From contig NZ_CP041151.1 in the NCBI RefSeq assembly GCF_006494715.1, positions 1,116,001 through 1,180,000 on the forward strand: a stretch of DNA of 64,000 bases, read 5' to 3'. This DNA is from Shewanella sp. SNU WT4 (GTDB lineage Bacteria; Pseudomonadota; Gammaproteobacteria; Enterobacterales; Shewanellaceae). A model generated the notes under the pieces. The model ran no database searches. It was not told the origin of the DNA and saw nothing but the letters and a program-made list of their open reading frames with translations. The position numbers and the translations under genes were made by a program. Of the stretch, positions 25,616 to 33,740 are shown piece by piece. Numbering within the stretch: the stretch's first letter is position 1; the number at the start of each line of letters is the position of its first letter.

Positions 25616-26977
25616 TTAGATGATTATTGAATAAATTCGTTGGTAATTACCAGTCTCTATTACCCAAACCAGTGTTGTTTTTGCTTTTTGTACCTCAATC
25701 GCCGTGGTTTGACCGCGATTGATTTGTAACTGATATTGTCCTTGCTCGACATAAGTCTGAGCTAATTGGGCGCTTTGCGGCAAGGTCAGCCAGCTGCGCC
25801 TATCGGCTTGCTCTGTGATGACGTTAAATATTTGCATGGCAACCGCGCCGACATTGTCTTGGTTATTGCGATTAACTGATTGATTGAGTTCAGCCTTAGC
25901 ATAAATGCGTGCCGCTTGGCGGGCGAGAATGGCAGGCATTTGCTCTTTAAGCGCTGTGCTTGCTAAGGCATCAATGTTGGCCAGCGGCGCGCTTACTAAG
26001 GGTTTACCTAAGCCTTGCACTGTCGATGGCGTAAATATGGGTTTACTGCCTAAGTAAGTGGGTAGTGATGCCGTTTGGATATTGCCATTAATACTAAATG
26101 GCACAGTAAAACCTTGCTTGGTCGGCACAAAGCCTTGCTCAATTAAGACAATCACTTGCCCTTGGGAAGCGGTAGGTAATATGGGCGCGCCAAATTTCTT
26201 ACTAAATTCTTGATATTGCGGCATGCCAAGTAGCTTAGCTAGACGCACTAAATCCTGCTCGACATAAGGGTTACCCGGCATAATTTGCGCGGCTTTACGA
26301 TAGTCAATAAAGGCATCGTTAGCTTGACCGAGTAACTCATACAATAAGCCAGTCACATAATAGCTGTAGGCATTAAGAAACGAGCTGGCTAAGCCGTCGC
26401 CTCTCGCCTCAAGTTGATTCACTTGCGCATCCACCGCGCCATTGGCCAGTTTGGCAATGTTTTCATTGTCAGCTTCGTAGCGTCTTTGTTCTTGCTGTTG
26501 CAATTCGTTGGCGCGGCGCGCTTCAACTAAAGCGCCTTGATTGTCGCCTAAAAAGAGGTAATTAAGCGCCTGATATTGATGCACCATGATGCGCTCAAAC
26601 CCAGGTCCGCGATAAGGGATGACATTATCGTTGAGAAATAAGCTTGATGATTGCGCGCCGATACTGCTGGCGCTAATGGTGGCCTTGTCATCGAAGCGGC
26701 GATAATCGGCAATGGCGGTTTGATAGTAGCCTTTACTGGCGGCAAAATTGCCAGCGATTTGCTCGGCGCGGCCGGCTTCTTGGGCGTATAACAGCTGATC
26801 TTCACCGCTTAATCCTGATTGCAGGCTGGAAACCGCAGCCGCGGGATTCGGGCTATTTAGGCTTTGTTTAACTTCCGTGAGTTGGCTTGGGTAATTAATA
26901 AATAAACTATTAAAGGCGCAGCCTTGCACACTTAGCAATAACAGACCACATCCTAGGGAGTAAATTGCTTGCCGCAT
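25616..26977 (-). CDS. COG3014-family lipoprotein
   Basis: 453 residues. Signal peptide with SVQGC lipobox (Cys20). The middle is helical with TPR-like repeats: QAGRAEQIAGNFAASKGYY-type and NDAFIDYRKAAQIMPGNPY. The C-terminal half, with LIEQGFVPTKQGFTVPF and a final IETGNYQRIYSI strand, is like the COG3014 family. GGAG lies 8 bases before the ATG at 26977. Genes of this family commonly sit before lpoB; the joint role in peptidoglycan synthesis at the outer membrane is inferred. The molecular activity is unknown. Confidence 0.8.
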   Translation of the reverse strand: MRQAIYSLGCGLLLLSVQGCAFNSLFINYPSQLTEVKQSLNSPNPAAAVSSLQSGLSGEDQLLYAQEAGRAEQIAGNFAASKGYYQTAIADYRRFDDKATISASSIGAQSSSLFLNDNVIPYRGPGFERIMVHQYQALNYLFLGDNQGALVEARRANELQQQEQRRYEADNENIAKLANGAVDAQVNQLEARGDGLASSFLNAYSYYVTGLLYELLGQANDAFIDYRKAAQIMPGNPYVEQDLVRLAKLLGMPQYQEFSKKFGAPILPTASQGQVIVLIEQGFVPTKQGFTVPFSINGNIQTASLPTYLGSKPIFTPSTVQGLGKPLVSAPLANIDALASTALKEQMPAILARQAARIYAKAELNQSVNRNNQDNVGAVAMQIFNVITEQADRRSWLTLPQSAQLAQTYVEQGQYQLQINRGQTTAIEVQKAKTTLVWVIETGNYQRIYSIII

Positions 26978-27248
26978 CAATGAGCTCCTGCAATCGTGAG
27001 GCTTTTTGGGCTATAACAATGACGATGAAAAACGCGATAACAATGGCAAGAGTGCCTGAGGGGATAATGAGTCATACCCGGCCATAAGGGAAGTGCGATT
27101 ACATACTTGCTGGCAGCGACTTGCCCAAAGCCTGCTATGTGCTGTGTTTGGCACTTCAGCATTAATAACACTGTTATGCCAGCGCGTAGAGCGCGAGTAG
27201 CACTCATTATTGCGCACAAAGCTTGGGGCGAAGTCGTCATTCATGTCC

Positions 27249-27452
27249 TTAATAATGTGGCGGCGGCGTCTCTTCGGACGCTGACGCCATGTTACTTGGT
27301 TCAATGTCGCGTAATTTATTGACTACTAATAACAACTGATGCTGCTGTCTGGCAACTAGATCCCCAAGTTTAATCACTTCTTGGTTTAATTCTTCAATGC
27401 TGGCTTCAGCAAACGCGAGTTTAGTTTGCAGGTCTTCAATTTGATCTTGCAT
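27249..27452 (-). CDS. slyX: SlyX-family protein
   Basis: 67-residue coiled-coil protein with heptads through residues 1-47 ([19 protein letters not shown]) and the typical PPPHY end. SlyX is near-universal in gammaproteobacteria and often next to fkpA or slyD, but its function is not established. Here fkpA is divergent, 450 bp away. Two adjacent hairpins lie in the region just upstream of its start. Confidence 0.9.
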   Translation of the reverse strand: MQDQIEDLQTKLAFAEASIEELNQEVIKLGDLVARQQHQLLLVVNKLRDIEPSNMASASEETPPPHY

Positions 27453-27903
27453 CTTGCATCCATCAATAAGTAGCGTTAATCGCTAAGGAACATTGGGCCA
27501 AGTGTCGACTTGGCCATTACTACTGAGGCTGACAAAAAGAATCGTCAGCCTGCTTTGCGACAGAGTATACAACGGCGCCTTGAGTTTGGGCGTTTTTCGT
27601 TGCTGCGACTTATCCATACTGGCATTTTGGCCGCATTGACTGTACTTAAGAATGTAACCCCCTGTAGGTATGAGTAGGTCACAAATAAGGTGATTAACAA
27701 AGGTGGGTAAAAAGTGAGCGAAAGAATTTTTCCCATGAACTCATCCCTAAATATTTTGTCCTATAAACCATAGCAAACAAATCCTTAAGTTATTTTTACT
27801 ATTTTAATAGACAATGGAATATCGTTAATAACTAGTATAAAGTGAGTTCGCTACGACCATTTACGCTAATTTTGATGGCAACATCAAGCTGAGGAAGCAT
27901 TTA
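27453..27903. other. Intergenic region between divergent slyX and fkpA
   Basis: 451 bp. Two perfect hairpins lie on the slyX side: GGCCAAGT with ACTTGGCC (27496-27515, loop GTCG) and GGCTGAC with GTCAGCC (27527-27550). A 63-codon minus frame at 27545-27736 with an AGGGATGAG in front begins with a hydrophobic stretch, then turns basic; it is not convincing as a gene. The fkpA side is AT-rich promoter-like DNA. Confidence 0.5.
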
Positions 27904-28683
27904 ATGAAATCAATTTTTAAATATTCGTTGGTAGCGTTAGCTCTGACGGGTTTAACCGCCTGTAACCAAGAGCAAGACGCTTCATCTGTGGCTGCAACTT
28001 CAGCTACAACCCTGACTACGCCAGAACAAAAAGAATCATATAGCATTGGCGCTTCTATTGGTGCCTACATGTCAGGTCATATCGCTGAGCAAGAAGCTTT
28101 AGGTATGCCAGTAGACAAAAAGTTAATTATTGAAGGCTTTAGCAATGGCCTGAATAGTGAGCTTAAGCTGACTGAAGAAGAAATGCAGACAGTTCTGCAA
28201 GATTTAGACAAGAAGCTCAATGACAAGCGCATGACTGAAGCTAAAGCATTAGCTGATAAATCAGCGGCTGATAGCAAAGCCTTCTTAGAAGCTAACGCTA
28301 AGAACGCTGGCGTAAAAGTAACTGAATCTGGCCTGCAATATGAAGTATTGGTTGAAGGCAAAGGCGCTAAGCCAAGCGCTGAAGACACTGTTGAAGTGAA
28401 CTACTTAGGTACCTTAACTGACGGTACTAAGTTTGATTCATCTTATGATCGTGGCGAGCCAATCAAGTTTCCGCTGAACCGCGTTATTCCAGGTTGGACT
28501 GAAGGCGTGCAGTTGATGAACGTCGGTTCTAAGTATAAGTTCGTGATCCCCGCTGAATTAGCTTATGGCGATCGTGACACTGGTACTATTCCACCTAATT
28601 CAACCTTAGTGTTTGAAGTTGAGTTGTTAGGTGTTGAGAAAGCGGGCGCTGCAGAAGCTCCTGCGGCTAAAGCTGCCAAATAA
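27904..28683 (+). CDS. fkpA: FKBP-type peptidyl-prolyl isomerase/chaperone FkpA
   Basis: Envelope proline isomerase and chaperone. The signal ends in GLTAC (Cys20), so this version is probably lipid-anchored, unlike soluble E. coli FkpA. The N-terminal helical dimerisation domain (about 40-135) is followed by the FKBP domain (about 140-248): VEVNYLGTLTDGTKFDSSYDRG, VIPGWTEGVQLMNVGSKYKF and ELAYGDRDTGTIPPNSTLVFEVELL. The C-terminal tail is Ala/Lys-rich. 259 residues. AGGAAG precedes the ATG and a strong terminator follows. Confidence 0.95.
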   Translation: MKSIFKYSLVALALTGLTACNQEQDASSVAATSATTLTTPEQKESYSIGASIGAYMSGHIAEQEALGMPVDKKLIIEGFSNGLNSELKLTEEEMQTVLQDLDKKLNDKRMTEAKALADKSAADSKAFLEANAKNAGVKVTESGLQYEVLVEGKGAKPSAEDTVEVNYLGTLTDGTKFDSSYDRGEPIKFPLNRVIPGWTEGVQLMNVGSKYKFVIPAELAYGDRDTGTIPPNSTLVFEVELLGVEKAGAAEAPAAKAAK

Positions 28684-28710
28684 GCTCAGCTATTAAATAG
28701 CACTCAACCA

Positions 28711-28734
28711 AAAGGCGCCTTAGGCGCCTTTTTT
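28711..28734 (+). terminator. fkpA terminator
   Basis: AAAGGCGCC and GGCGCCTTTTTT pair across a TTA tip. Confidence 0.93.
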
Positions 28735-28764
28735 GTTACCATTTGCTGTTTAGTTTGGCTCAGC

Positions 28765-29736
28765 TTATTTCAGCCATTTAAAGTGCACAATCAAGTAGAG
28801 CTGCACCGCCAGTAATAACACTAAAAAGCCTGAAAATGCCGCAAAGGCCCAATGGCTTTCTGTGCCTGGAATACCGCCGATATTGACCCCAAGCAGGCCA
28901 GTTAAAAAACCTAATGGCATAAAAATACTGGTGGTAATAGATAAAAAATACAGGCGCTGGTTAAGCTTGCCAGAGGCTATGCTTGCGAGTTCATCTTGAT
29001 TGACCTTAACCAATTCACGAATAAGATCTAAGTCTTCAATCATGCGCACTAAGCTGTCGTTATAGTCTTTAAGCTGATTGCGCTCGATTTGCGATAAGGG
29101 ATACTCGCAGCTACCTAAGCGTGCTAAGGCTTCTCGCTGCGGCGCCAAATAACGGCGACACGCGAGTGCTTGGCGGCGAACATCATTGAGCGAATTATGT
29201 AAGGTATCGTCTGGGGTTAACGTCAGCTGATCTTCCAAAATCGTTAGTTTATCTTGTAAGCCATCGACGTATTTAGCCTGTTTTTGCGTGAGCTGATCGC
29301 ACAAATTCATTAATAGCGGCGTAATGGCGCAAGGCTTAAGTTCTGACAGCGAATCAATAACCGTTCGAATGGAGGCGAGCTGACGTTTACCACAGCTGAT
29401 TAATCTGTGTTTATCTTGATAGATGCGAATGGCAATCATATCTTGCGGATTATGGCCGGCATTAAGGTTAATACCGCGCAAACAGATAAGTAAGCGATTG
29501 CTGGCACTTTGCACTCGAGGCCGCGGTGAGGCCGATAGCAGCACCTTAATGTCGCTTGGCACTAGTCCAAGTTTGAGTAAATGCTTTTTACAGTCAGTGG
29601 ATTGATAGTCTAAATGCAGCCACAGCTGGTTAGTATCATCAGGTGAGCTGGGTTGCCAAGCAATAGCGTCTTCAATTGATATTTTACGGGCGCCGTCGGC
29701 CCCTAACAGATAGGCAAATTGTGCATCGTAATGCAT
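28765..29736 (-). CDS. zntB: CorA-family zinc transporter ZntB
   Basis: 323 residues: cytoplasmic alpha/beta funnel and long helices through about residue 260, then two C-terminal membrane helices with the ZntB-type pore motif GVNIGGIPG (283-291) where CorA has GMN. The pore motif and the charged linker before TM1 fit ZntB, which moves zinc across the inner membrane. Divergent from yacL. Confidence 0.92.
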   Translation of the reverse strand: MHYDAQFAYLLGADGARKISIEDAIAWQPSSPDDTNQLWLHLDYQSTDCKKHLLKLGLVPSDIKVLLSASPRPRVQSASNRLLICLRGINLNAGHNPQDMIAIRIYQDKHRLISCGKRQLASIRTVIDSLSELKPCAITPLLMNLCDQLTQKQAKYVDGLQDKLTILEDQLTLTPDDTLHNSLNDVRRQALACRRYLAPQREALARLGSCEYPLSQIERNQLKDYNDSLVRMIEDLDLIRELVKVNQDELASIASGKLNQRLYFLSITTSIFMPLGFLTGLLGVNIGGIPGTESHWAFAAFSGFLVLLLAVQLYLIVHFKWLK

Positions 29737-29911
29737 TATCCACTCACTCCCACTCTTAACAGTAAATTACCGCCATTGTTACCTTAATGGCCAATTGAAG
29801 CAAATTAACTTCCATTGATTGAAACTTAAGCCAATAGGCGTTTGGATCGGGAATTTTTAATGGCTATGAGTTAGAATTGTGACATTAGTTACCTAAGTAA
29901 AGAGATCTCCG

Positions 29912-30292
29912 ATGGAGTATGAATTTCGGCGTAATTCCCTCGATGGAACAGCCACAGCAATTTTCAGTATGGATCATGAAGTATTAGGTCGCTGGTTCTC
30001 GGAAGAACTTGGGCAAGATGATGATATTATTGGCGAACTGATGAATGTCATCGCTAAACTGCAGCAAGGTGAAGCAGGGTATTTTCAGTTAGTTGGCAGT
30101 GATTTCACCTTAGAGATGGATTTTGAGCAAGTTCGAGTGTTCGCTAACGTGATTGGTTTTAATGAAGACTATGATTTAGAAGACGGTATGAGCTTATATG
30201 ATGCCGAATCTAGCTGTAGTTGTGGCTTAGATGACTTTGCTACTGCGCTGATTAGCTGGCGCAAATTTTTAGATGAAGGCGACGGCAAATAA
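29912..30292 (+). CDS. yacL: YacL/UPF0231-family protein
   Basis: 126 residues, acidic, starting MEYEFRRNSLDGTATA and containing SMDHEVLGRWFSEELG and LVGSDFTLEMD, which mark the UPF0231/YacL family. It has no membrane helix or catalytic motif and the function is unknown. Late Cys pair in SSCSCG. GAGATCTCCG precedes the ATG. It stands alone with a terminator. Confidence 0.9.
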   Translation: MEYEFRRNSLDGTATAIFSMDHEVLGRWFSEELGQDDDIIGELMNVIAKLQQGEAGYFQLVGSDFTLEMDFEQVRVFANVIGFNEDYDLEDGMSLYDAESSCSCGLDDFATALISWRKFLDEGDGK

Positions 30293-30310
30293 ACCGTGCT
30301 TCATAAATAA

Positions 30311-30338
30311 CGGCCAATCATAGGATTGGCCTTTTTTA
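30311..30338 (+). terminator. yacL terminator
   Basis: GGCCAATC and GATTGGCC (loop ATAG) followed by TTTTTT. Confidence 0.92.
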
Positions 30339-30376
30339 TGACTGCGATTAATTCATATCCATCTCTGGCAACTCAC

Positions 30377-32272
30377 TTAAGAAGCCGCAAGCCCTGCTGC
30401 CGCCCTAAAATCCGGGTGCTGTTCATCTAATAACTGCAAGCTCGCAAAGTCGCGATATAAAGGCGATGTTTGCATCAATTGGCCATGGGTGCCGCTGGCT
30501 ATGATTTGGCCCTTATCTAACACTATTATGCAATCGGCATTCATGACTGTGCTTAAGCGGTGGGCTATGATGAGGCTAGTTTTATGCTGCATTAACTGAT
30601 CAAGGGCTTGCTTCACTTTGATTTCACTAATGGCATCGAGCGCGCTGGTGGCTTCATCTAACAGTAAGATGGGGCGGTCGGCTAATATGGCGCGAGCAAT
30701 GGCAATCCGCTGTTTTTGTCCACCGGATAAACGCACCCCCCGCTCACCTAAATAAGTGTCATAGCCTTCAGGGAAATCGGCAATAAACTCATCCGCTCTG
30801 GCGGCTTTGCAGGCTTGCTTTACTTCATCAAGGCTTGCGTCTGCGCGGCCATAGCGCACATTTTCCAGCACGCTGGTGGCAAAAATAACTGGGTCTTGCG
30901 GCACTAAGCCAAATTGTGCCCGCAGTTGCTGCAAACTTAACTGCTTAATATCAATACCCGCCAAGCGAATGCTGCCGCGCTGCACATCATAAAAGCGCTG
31001 TAGCAAGGCTAAAATACTCGACTTGCCAGCACCACTTGGCCCCACTAACGCGACTTTGCTACCTGTGGCAATATGCAAGTTTAAGTCACTAAATACGGGG
31101 TTTTCTTGATGATTTGGATAACTAAAGTGCACTTGCTCAAAGTGAATATCTAAGCTGGCTGAGTGCGGTAACGTGGTTGGCATCGCTACTTGCACTAATT
31201 CACTTTGAGAGTCTGCAAGCTCAATTAAGCGCTCGGTGGCGCCCGCTGCGCGCTGAATATCACTAATGACTTCACTAATAGTGGCCATAGCGGTTGCTAC
31301 CATCACGGCATAAAACAAAAAGGCCGATAATTCGCCGCCACTTAACTGACCATTCATGACTTGAAAGGCGCCATACCAAGTGACTAACACTATGGCGACA
31401 ATGGATAAAAACATCACTATGGCGATAAGCAGCGCGCGATACTTAATGCGCTCAGTCGCCGCCTGCATTATGGTTTGGGTTTGCTCAGCAAAGTGACGTT
31501 TATCTATGCTTTCATGGCCATAGGCTTGCACTGTATGAATTTCATGTAAGGTTTCATCTATGTAAGCGCCAAGCTCTGCCACCTTGTCTTGACTGGTGCG
31601 GGATAACTGGCGCACGCGCTTACCCAGCAAGATGATGGGGCCAAATACCACAGGTACGGCTAAAAGTACCAAGGCAGTTAATTGCCAACTGGTAAAGGCC
31701 ATCATCACTAAAGCGCCAATGGCAGTCACACTTGAGCGCAGCGCCATAGATAAGCTGGAACCTATAACGGTTTGAATAAGGCTGGTATCGGCAGTAAAGC
31801 GACTAATCACTTCGCCAGTGCGCTCTTTGGCATAAAACGCGGGGGAGAGTTGCAATAATTGCTGATAGATGTGCTGGCGAATATCGTTAGTCACGCGCTC
31901 ACCTAGCCAACTCATTAGATAGAAACGGCAAAAAACTGCTGTGCTACTTATGCTGATAATGATGAGTAATGTCAGCATCACTTGATTAAGCGCCTCTGTC
32001 TCGCCGCGACTAAAGCCGTTATCAACTAATAATTTAACCCCTTGGCCTAAAGATAACCAAGCGAAAGAACCCACCAATAAACACACTAAGGCAGCGATGA
32101 CTTTATTTCGATATGGCTTAAGAAATGCAGCAATCCAGCGCAGTACCGCAGGCGTGTTTTTAAGGGGGATGCGCGCAGTGTCAGCGGTTTGATTGATGGC
32201 TTTATGCTGGCCCGCAGTGGACGCGCTTACTTTGACAGATTCTGTTGAGCTTAAGTGGTTCGACTCACTCAT
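30377..32272 (-). CDS. MsbA-like ABC exporter (transmembrane plus ATPase)
   Basis: 631-residue half-transporter that works as a homodimer. Six membrane helices lie within about 55-335. The nucleotide domain has Walker A GPSGAGKSS (411-419), signature LSGGQ (515-519), Walker B ILLLDE (535-540) and the switch IIAHRLST. It belongs to the lipid/drug-exporter (MsbA-related) group; substrate unknown. The first roughly 40 residues form an extra polar N-tail rich in Ser/Thr. AAGGATACCGA precedes the ATG. It is not clearly cotranscribed with the heme genes, because 319 bp separate it from hugZ. Confidence 0.9.
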   Translation of the reverse strand: MSESNHLSSTESVKVSASTAGQHKAINQTADTARIPLKNTPAVLRWIAAFLKPYRNKVIAALVCLLVGSFAWLSLGQGVKLLVDNGFSRGETEALNQVMLTLLIIISISSTAVFCRFYLMSWLGERVTNDIRQHIYQQLLQLSPAFYAKERTGEVISRFTADTSLIQTVIGSSLSMALRSSVTAIGALVMMAFTSWQLTALVLLAVPVVFGPIILLGKRVRQLSRTSQDKVAELGAYIDETLHEIHTVQAYGHESIDKRHFAEQTQTIMQAATERIKYRALLIAIVMFLSIVAIVLVTWYGAFQVMNGQLSGGELSAFLFYAVMVATAMATISEVISDIQRAAGATERLIELADSQSELVQVAMPTTLPHSASLDIHFEQVHFSYPNHQENPVFSDLNLHIATGSKVALVGPSGAGKSSILALLQRFYDVQRGSIRLAGIDIKQLSLQQLRAQFGLVPQDPVIFATSVLENVRYGRADASLDEVKQACKAARADEFIADFPEGYDTYLGERGVRLSGGQKQRIAIARAILADRPILLLDEATSALDAISEIKVKQALDQLMQHKTSLIIAHRLSTVMNADCIIVLDKGQIIASGTHGQLMQTSPLYRDFASLQLLDEQHPDFRAAAGLAAS

Positions 32273-32591
32273 TCGGTATCCTTGGCGATAGTGCAGGCAC
32301 TTAACTGACGTCTGGGCGTGTTTAGGTGAATAGGGTTGAAAATGGCTAGGTTATTGAACACAGAGAGCTTGTTAAAAACAGCTAGTTTGTTACACAGATT
32401 GCTTGTTATACAAAGGCATTATGACACTAGTTTGCACGGTTAGGCGTGAGTGTTTTCATTATGTTCAGATGATAGATAGTGCATCAGTGTGCAAGAAGGG
32501 CGTGCGCATAGCAACAGTGAAATGACAGCAATAACGCTAGAGCCACCACGGGTATCAGCACGGATCAAGGCTCTAGCGCTATCGGTTTTTA
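32273..32591. other. Intergenic region between the ABC exporter and hugZ
   Basis: 319 bp. It holds a hairpin near the hugZ end (CGCTAGAGCC, 32535-32544, with GGCTCTAGCG, 32569-32578) that probably ends the hugA-hutX-hugZ transcript. No gene is visible; the rest is likely the ABC-exporter promoter. Confidence 0.6.
32535..32578 (-). terminator. Hairpin after the hugA-hutX-hugZ operon
   Basis: Perfect 10-bp stem with a 24-base loop, 14 bases past the hugZ stop. There is no long T-run on the minus strand, so it may act as a 3'-end stabiliser. Confidence 0.55.
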
Positions 32592-33170
32592 TTACGCAGG
32601 GCTAAGGGGTTGCGCTACGCCATGTTGACCTGCGTTTTGCCAACTCACTTCTAATAACTCATCACCACTTAGCTTAAATGCTTGGCCAAAGCCTTTAACG
32701 TACAGACCTTGCTGCGGCCTTAATTGATAAAGATTAAAATCGGCCAGGGCGGCAAGTTCAGCGATCATGTCGCCAAATCGCGCGGTTAAGGCGGCAACCC
32801 CTAAGTTAAAATCAGGGTTATCGCGGCCAATGCATTTGGCATGAGCATCAAAGGTAAGACGCTTGCGCGCAAATACGGTTTTGGCTTCGCTTTCGTCTTC
32901 AAGCAGCATGACAGACACTAAGGATGATTGCTTTAGGTTCATGCCGTGGCGCGCCATATCGCTAACCAGAATATAAAAACCTTTATCTGCTAATGCATAA
33001 GGCGCATAGCTTGCGTTAGGTAAACCATGTTGATCGCAAGTGGCGAGCTGCAAGGTATGGCGGCTGTGTTTAAATTGATTAATTTCAGGCAATAGTTTAC
33101 TGGCTAAACGTTCTTGCGTGTGGTTTTCAGCCTGCTGTTCATCGATGCGTTGTTCAATACGGGTTGTCAT
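32592..33170 (-). CDS. hugZ: Heme utilization protein HugZ/HutZ
   Basis: 192-residue split-barrel protein of the PNP-oxidase-like HugZ family, which binds and breaks down heme in the cytosol. Conserved stretches include TLQLATCDQHGLPNASYAPYA split near residues 38-58, FYILVSDMARHGMNLK and RARKRLTFDA-type, and a C-terminal GLYVKGFGQAF. It lies downstream of hutX in the leftward heme unit. The catalytic histidine cannot be assigned with certainty by eye. It is the likely iron-release step. Confidence 0.92.
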   Translation of the reverse strand: MTTRIEQRIDEQQAENHTQERLASKLLPEINQFKHSRHTLQLATCDQHGLPNASYAPYALADKGFYILVSDMARHGMNLKQSSLVSVMLLEDESEAKTVFARKRLTFDAHAKCIGRDNPDFNLGVAALTARFGDMIAELAALADFNLYQLRPQQGLYVKGFGQAFKLSGDELLEVSWQNAGQHGVAQPLSPA

Positions 33171-33225
33171 TGTGGCCTCTATTTGTCCTGCACTGCGGCG
33201 AGCCGTCAGTTGCTATGATTTCGAT

Positions 33226-33732
33226 TTAACAGTCTGCGGTTAACTGTTTAAGTTGATTGAAATTGTGTACTTGTTCTGGGAATAATTCTCCCGCTTGATC
33301 TCGCCCTAAATAAATCTTGAAAATGACATCGCCACTGGCCGCAAAAAAGCAGATGGCATAGCTTGCTCGCCCGCGCAGAGGGCGGCTTACGAGCGCAATG
33401 GCGGCAAAGCTTGACAGTAACAAGTGGCCATACATGCCATCGTGCTTACTGTAGAGATTAAAATACCCGAGCCCGAGTTTGCCTTTAGGGAAAGGGCCTT
33501 TAAATTCAAAAACATTACCTGCGAGCAGCACTATGGTCATTAAGTTGCCCCACTCTGGCAGGGCTTCAAGTAACTCTTGCGCCAGCGCGCTTGGCAGCCA
33601 ATGCACTTGCTGTGGCGGTAAATGCTGATAAATCAAGAGTTCACTGACTTCAAGCTTTTGGGCGAGATCACTTGGGCTTGCTTGGGGTTCTGCCTGCAAG
33701 GTGGCTATTATGTGGTGGTTAATCATATTCAT
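33226..33732 (-). CDS. hutX: Cytosolic heme carrier HutX
   Basis: 168 residues. The HutX/ChuX heme-chaperone fold is suggested by GNVFEFKGPFPKGKLGLGYFNL (split around 74-95) and a late FAASGDVIFKIYLGRD. HutX passes heme to HutZ. It starts 8 bp after the receptor stop, behind AAGG, so the two are cotranscribed. Confidence 0.92.
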   Translation of the reverse strand: MNMINHHIIATLQAEPQASPSDLAQKLEVSELLIYQHLPPQQVHWLPSALAQELLEALPEWGNLMTIVLLAGNVFEFKGPFPKGKLGLGYFNLYSKHDGMYGHLLLSSFAAIALVSRPLRGRASYAICFFAASGDVIFKIYLGRDQAGELFPEQVHNFNQLKQLTADC

Positions 33733-33740
33733 AGTGAGCC

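Noticed and set aside
26977..27304. Two minus-strand frames (87 and 97 codons) between the COG3014 gene and slyX
   Set aside because: Overlap one another in different frames, with no family motif or ribosome site; a YcfL-type gene was considered but nothing fits.
27545..27736. 63-codon minus-strand frame with a hydrophobic N-terminus and AGGGATGAG in front
   Set aside because: C-terminal half is basic, low-quality sequence overlapping a hairpin; no family recognised and it sits in a likely promoter region.
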